Source of the DNA: Lantana camara
Taxonomy: Eukaryota; Streptophyta; Magnoliopsida; Lamiales; Verbenaceae
DNA length: 64,000 nt
Assembly (NCBI GenBank): GCA_037501455.1
Contig: CM074856.1
Span: 54,093,001 to 54,157,000 of the forward strand
Direction: 5' to 3'
Shown in pieces: positions 60,315 through 64,000 of the stretch. The notes below the pieces were generated by a model. It was given only the letters and a program-made list of their open reading frames with translations, had not been told where the DNA came from and searched no databases. The translations under genes were made by a program, and so were the position numbers. The stretch's first letter is position 1. Every line of letters starts with the position of its first letter.

Positions 60315-62115
60315 GTGTGTCGGTTTCAGTGTGAGGATTGCGGCGACAACCTCAAGAAGCCGAAGCTACCTAATCATTTCAGAGTCTGCTCTGCTTACAA
60401 GGTCTCTCTCTCTTTTGTTCTTTTCCCGTTCCTGTGAAATTTATGGATTCCATTTAATATTTCTGTAATGCAATCCGTTTGTTAGTCTGTTCAGAAACGA
60501 GTATTATCTGTTCTGTTTCTGATTGTTCTTAGTTATCATGCATCGACTGTGGGCAAATGTTTTCGCAGCAAGATGTTGAAAGCCACACCCAGTGCATCAC
60601 TGAAGCGGTATTATTATTATTATTATTTTTTTGGCTATGTGCAATTTTCTTTTCCCGAGTTCAATTTTGGGTGATTACTCTTTATGGGTTGTGGAGGTTT
60701 GGTATAGATATTTGAGTTTAGTGCATTTCTTTCAGTTCAGTTTGTTTACCTTTCTCTTCATCTTGAGAATGGATATATTTTGCTTTTGGGTTAAAGAGCG
60801 ATTATTTTGTGCACGTCATTGGATTTTTCTTTCAAAAAGAACCCTATTTGCGCAAAATCGCAAATGCAATCTTCTCATTTTCCATGTTTAGTTAATGCGG
60901 TGTGTTTTAATGAACTTAGCCTTCTGAAGCATACTTTTGGATTGTGATATATTTCATGTCGTTTTATCAGGAAAAATATGGTCCAAAAGGTCAAACCAAA
61001 CCTTCAAACGGAGTGAATACGAAGCCCAAAAATGATTCAAAGCAGAAACAAGAGGTTGACATAAATGTTGGTTTACCCAATCGTCCTCCATGGTTTTGTA
61101 GGTATGCTTCTTGTCATACAGGCAATCCACTTTCGTGGTGTGTGTTTGATTGATTTATCAAGTGAATCAGGCATCCACGAAAAAAAAAATTTGTCATCAA
61201 ACTTGAATGTCATTTGAATTCAAAGCAGTACCTAGCATACCCCTGCAAGTTTCTATGTTACAAAGCTATTTAAAATGTTCTTTAGATTCAATGGCCTATT
61301 GTGTAGTCTGTAAACTCTGCTCTTATGGCTCCTTCTCTTCATTCTTCATTCTGCAAAGCATTAGGTTGCTTCTTGGTAATGAATATTGTCTCAAGTATTG
61401 GCAGAAGCTGCTACCTGCCATACCTGCCCGAACCATGCACGGCTCAAACAAGACATCTAATCTATCTATAAATTCCACGCGTTTACATGTTTTGAGTTAT
61501 CTCTTGTTAGGAATTGGTTAATTATTGAACTTCATTCTTATCTATTTCACATGTTCATCAATATTTAGTTATGGAATTGAGCTGATTGCCTGTCTTATGC
61601 TGTCTTTCAGTACTATACACTGGTTTATGGTTCTTACCTGTTACTGTTTACTAAGCTTATTTTATTTTTTTATCATAGATTTCTTGGTCTCACTAACTTG
61701 TCTATATTTTTTAAGCTTATGTAACACCCAGGCCACAAGCAAGCAAACCTTGCTCCTCCATGCTGACGGAAAAAACCATAGGGAAAAAGCAAGAGCATTC
61801 CATGCGGCAAAACAGCAGCCTAATGCTGAAACCACAAACAATGCAAAAAGTGAAGTTCCTAAAGATACGATTTAGGGGAATCTAGAGATCAAAATTCCCC
61901 TCATGATGAACCTGGACCAGAAAGTAATGCGTTGAAATCAGATAAGAAGAGAAAGCTGGAGGCATCAGAAAGCAATGGTGAAGTTGTCCAAATTAATGGA
62001 GCTGTAACAAAGCTTGAAGAAATCCAAACACCCACACAAGAAGATGCAAAACTGGAAGGATTTAGGGGTGAAGAAAATAAAGTGGAAAAAGCTTGTTACA
62101 TCAACTCTGAAATCA
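60315..62115 (+). pseudogene. LYAR-type C2HC zinc-finger gene, start lost and frame broken
   Basis: Exon 1 60315-60401 ([19 protein letters not shown]), exon 2 60533-60607 (LSCIDCGQMFSQQDVESHTQ), exon 3 60971-61101 (EKYGPKGQ to NRPPWFC), exon 4 61716-62115 (LCNTQATSKQTLLLHADGK, then KSDKKRKLEASESNG). All introns have GT-AG ends (GTCTCT, GTATTA, GTATGC). The family binds nucleic acid in the nucleolus and aids ribosome production; two zinc fingers and the matrin-like finger of exon 4 are seen. The expected ATG before the first residues is replaced by TAG (60312-60314), a TAG at 61873-61875 with a frame change follows the third finger, and the Lys-rich C-terminal domain is not found before the CYP98A promoter. 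Kept introns argue for decay in place rather than a processed copy. Confidence 0.78.
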
Positions 62116-62435
62116 GTACGTACCCCTATCCTTTAGTGCTGTCAAATTTTAACTTTTGAATCTAATCAGTGCATCTACCCTATTGGTACTTGGAAATTTT
62201 AATATTACTTTTTCATAGAGATGGTTTTAAAGAATTAGATTCTGAAAGTGACTGAGCATACTGTCATAGCAATAGCACATGGCTTTGCACGCGATTGTGT
62301 GTATGGGTCTTATAAGATGTACTGGTATCTCACTATGGCCATGGATGCTATTTACACGTTATATTGGGATTGGGTAGACAGTTGATGCGATGGAAACATC
62401 AATGATCAAACATGAACCATAATTAATTGCCGTTC

Positions 62436-62442
62436 ACCAACC
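62436..62442 (+). promoter_or_regulatory. AC element (ACCAACC) upstream of CYP98A
   Basis: ACCAACC is the AC-II type site bound by R2R3 MYB factors in promoters of phenylpropanoid and lignin genes. It lies 470 bases upstream of the ATG. A single short motif, so only suggestive. Confidence 0.4.
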
Positions 62443-62584
62443 CCATCAACAACTTTTGTGGGCCCCTTCACCTACTACCTCTCACTTCACTTCATTAAAT
62501 TTGACTTTGGATGAGCCTACTTTTCTTTGCTGCCCTTTGTATTTCAATTATTATCGACAATCAATATTAATTTTCGCATTTTTT

Positions 62585-62620
62585 CGCCCTCGCCCTCGCC
62601 CTCGCCCTCGCCCTCGCCCT
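62585..62620 (+). repeat. (CGCCCT)6 hexanucleotide microsatellite
   Basis: Six perfect units of CGCCCT about 290 bases upstream of the CYP98A start. Confidence 0.95.
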
Positions 62621-62911
62621 TAATGATGTTTTATAAAAGGAATATTATTTAACATATTTAAAATTGTAATCTAAAACCTAAATTTGAATTTTTTCAGGCC
62701 AGCAAAGTTATTGGTAAGTTATATGTTTCTCAAAGTTGATAAAGAATTAAGAATATAGATATAGTAAAATTTAAAGAAAAAGAGAAGTAGGTAAAACATT
62801 TTCCTCCAGCAATTGAAGGGACCAAATTGCCCTTCACCAACTCCACCACCCAACACCAACAGCTATATGTATAGTGAAGACTTCTCTCAGCTCCACTCAC
62901 ATTCCCATTCC

Positions 62912-63401
62912 ATGGCTCTCCTCTTCCTCCTCCTCCTCCTCTTCCCCGCCGCCGTCTTCCTCCTCTACCATCTCTACTACCGCCTCCGTTTCCGCCTTCC
63001 TCCGGGTCCTCGTCCTCTGCCGGTGGTCGGAAATCTCTACGACATCAAACCCGTTCGCTTCCGGTGCTTCGCGGAATGGGCGCAATCTTACGGGCCGATC
63101 ATCTCTGTTTGGTTTGGTTCGACCCTGAATGTCGTCGTCTCCAGCTCCGAATTAGCCAAGGAAGTTCTTAAGGAGAAGGACCAGCAGCTCGCTGATCGCC
63201 ACAGGAGCCGATCCGCGGCTAAGTTTAGCAGAGATGGACAGGATCTGATATGGGCTGATTACGGCCCTCATTATGTCAAGGTCAGGAAAGTTTGTACTCT
63301 CGAGCTTTTCTCGCCTAAGAGGCTTGAAGCTTTGAGGCCAATCAGGGAGGATGAAGTCTCCGCTATGGTGGAATCCATTTACAATGACTCTACTGCTTCC
63401 G
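62912..63401 (+). CDS. CYP98A: CYP98A cytochrome P450 (p-coumaroyl ester 3'-hydroxylase), first exon
   Basis: ER-anchored monooxygenase that hydroxylates the 3-position of p-coumaroyl shikimate/quinate on the way to caffeoyl units, lignin and related esters. I chose the ATG at 62912 (CCATGGCT); upstream in-frame codons do not fit the family. Residues 1-23 form the membrane anchor ([18 protein letters not shown]), followed by the Pro hinge [19 protein letters not shown] and the family hallmarks [45 protein letters not shown] and [19 protein letters not shown]. The exon ends at TTCCG|GTATGTTT after 163 codons, matching the usual first intron place near ...MVESI. The haem-binding Cys and the rest lie beyond the window. 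Confidence 0.95.
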
Positions 63402-64000
63402 GTATGTTTATCTATTTCTTCAAATTTAGATCGATATTGGATTTACTTTGCTCATTTATTGCATATTACAAGGATTCTCGATGTTCGTTGCTCATGTATT
63501 TATGATTTAATCTAACTAGCATACGTACATTAATACTCAGCTGAAAACTCTTCCATGTGAGGAAAAAGTAATTAAATCATCTACAAATTGAATAAAAAAA
63601 TAAATAGTCATATTTAAATAATTTTTAAAATATTTTTCTCACTAAATTTATAAAAAAAAAAACTATAATCTTTTATTTGAAATAATTGCACGAAAAAACA
63701 ATATTTTGAAGCAAAAATAAAAAAAATACTCCTATAAACATGAAATAAAATAAGATAATTACTAACCATTCTTTTCGCTTCTCCAAGAACCTTTGTAGAG
63801 ACATTTTCCTAGGAATGGGCAAATCTGAATGAAATTAAAATATTTAATAATTTCTTAAGAATATTAATAAATATAATATTTATTAAATATTCAAATCTGA
63901 CTGAAATTAAATAAGATTTTATTTATTATTATTTCTTTTTCACAAACTAAACTAATTTAAATTAAAAATAAATAAATAAATAAATTTTAGTCAAGAAACC
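63402..64000 (+). other. First intron of CYP98A (start)
   Basis: Begins GTATGTTTATC; AT-rich, no acceptor followed by CYP98A coding sequence within the window, so the intron is at least 599 bases long. Confidence 0.8.

Larger units (their letters stand above)
62116..62911. other. Intergenic region and CYP98A promoter
   Basis: No gene. It holds a hexanucleotide repeat at 62585-62620 and AC-type motifs (62436-62442; ACCTACT near 62470; ACCAACT near 62837), and an AT-rich stretch at 62630-62800. Confidence 0.55.

Noticed and set aside
60631..61521. Hydrophobic ORFs between LYAR exons
   Set aside because: They lie in AT-rich introns and have no family likeness; membrane-like composition comes from T-rich sequence.

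Overview
The window is nuclear DNA of a flowering plant, almost certainly a eudicot and possibly an asterid. The evidence is plastid-type threonine synthase, a CYP98A cytochrome P450, intron-containing zinc-finger and WD40 gene remnants, and dense plant-type transposable elements. Only two host genes look intact: a single-exon threonine synthase (15498-17006, +) and the first exon of a CYP98A p-coumaroyl ester 3'-hydroxylase running off the right edge (62912-63401, +). Two other host loci are broken: a VIP3/SKI8 WD40 fragment (33324-32692, -) with one nonsense codon and no N-terminal part, and a LYAR-type zinc-finger gene (60315-62115, +) that has lost its start codon and its frame.

Layout. 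1-14.2 kb is the right part of a Ty3/gypsy element of the Tat (Grande-like) lineage. It is interrupted by two large LTR-type insertions (1-1637 and 4577-8307) and carries a three-exon gene antisense to pol. 15.5-17 kb is threonine synthase, ending almost directly at a 24-base poly(G) tract. 18.3-19.7 kb holds a long-TIR foldback element and a Harbinger-type MITE. 20.2-28.9 kb is a degenerate Ty1/copia element with complete ends, into which two copies of one 1.9-kb LTR inserted in opposite orientations. 30.2-35.7 kb holds a probable LINE remnant, the WD40 pseudogene and a 2-kb MULE with long TIRs. 36.0-41.7 kb is a second MULE that carries a GRF zinc-finger ORF, a Ulp1-type protease gene and two inverted arrays of a 42-bp minisatellite; a hAT-type MITE sits at its right end.

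42.8-60.0 kb is a non-autonomous Helitron on the minus strand, split by a complete 14.5-kb Tat element (43617-58092) and by a solo LTR of the other Tat family (58496-59360). The 14.5-kb element itself contains a hAT-type element and a 579-bp TRIM inserted in an 88-bp tandem array. Most insertion ends were fixed by terminal motifs plus target-site duplications read directly from the sequence, so the order of nesting is well supported.

The best candidates for something under-described are the spliced antisense gene kept in both Tat copies with the same intron positions and its own TATA box, and the MULE that combines a Ulp1-like gene, a GRF zinc-finger gene and a self-complementary minisatellite pair without a visible transposase. 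All homology calls are from recognition of motifs and families by eye; no database search was possible.
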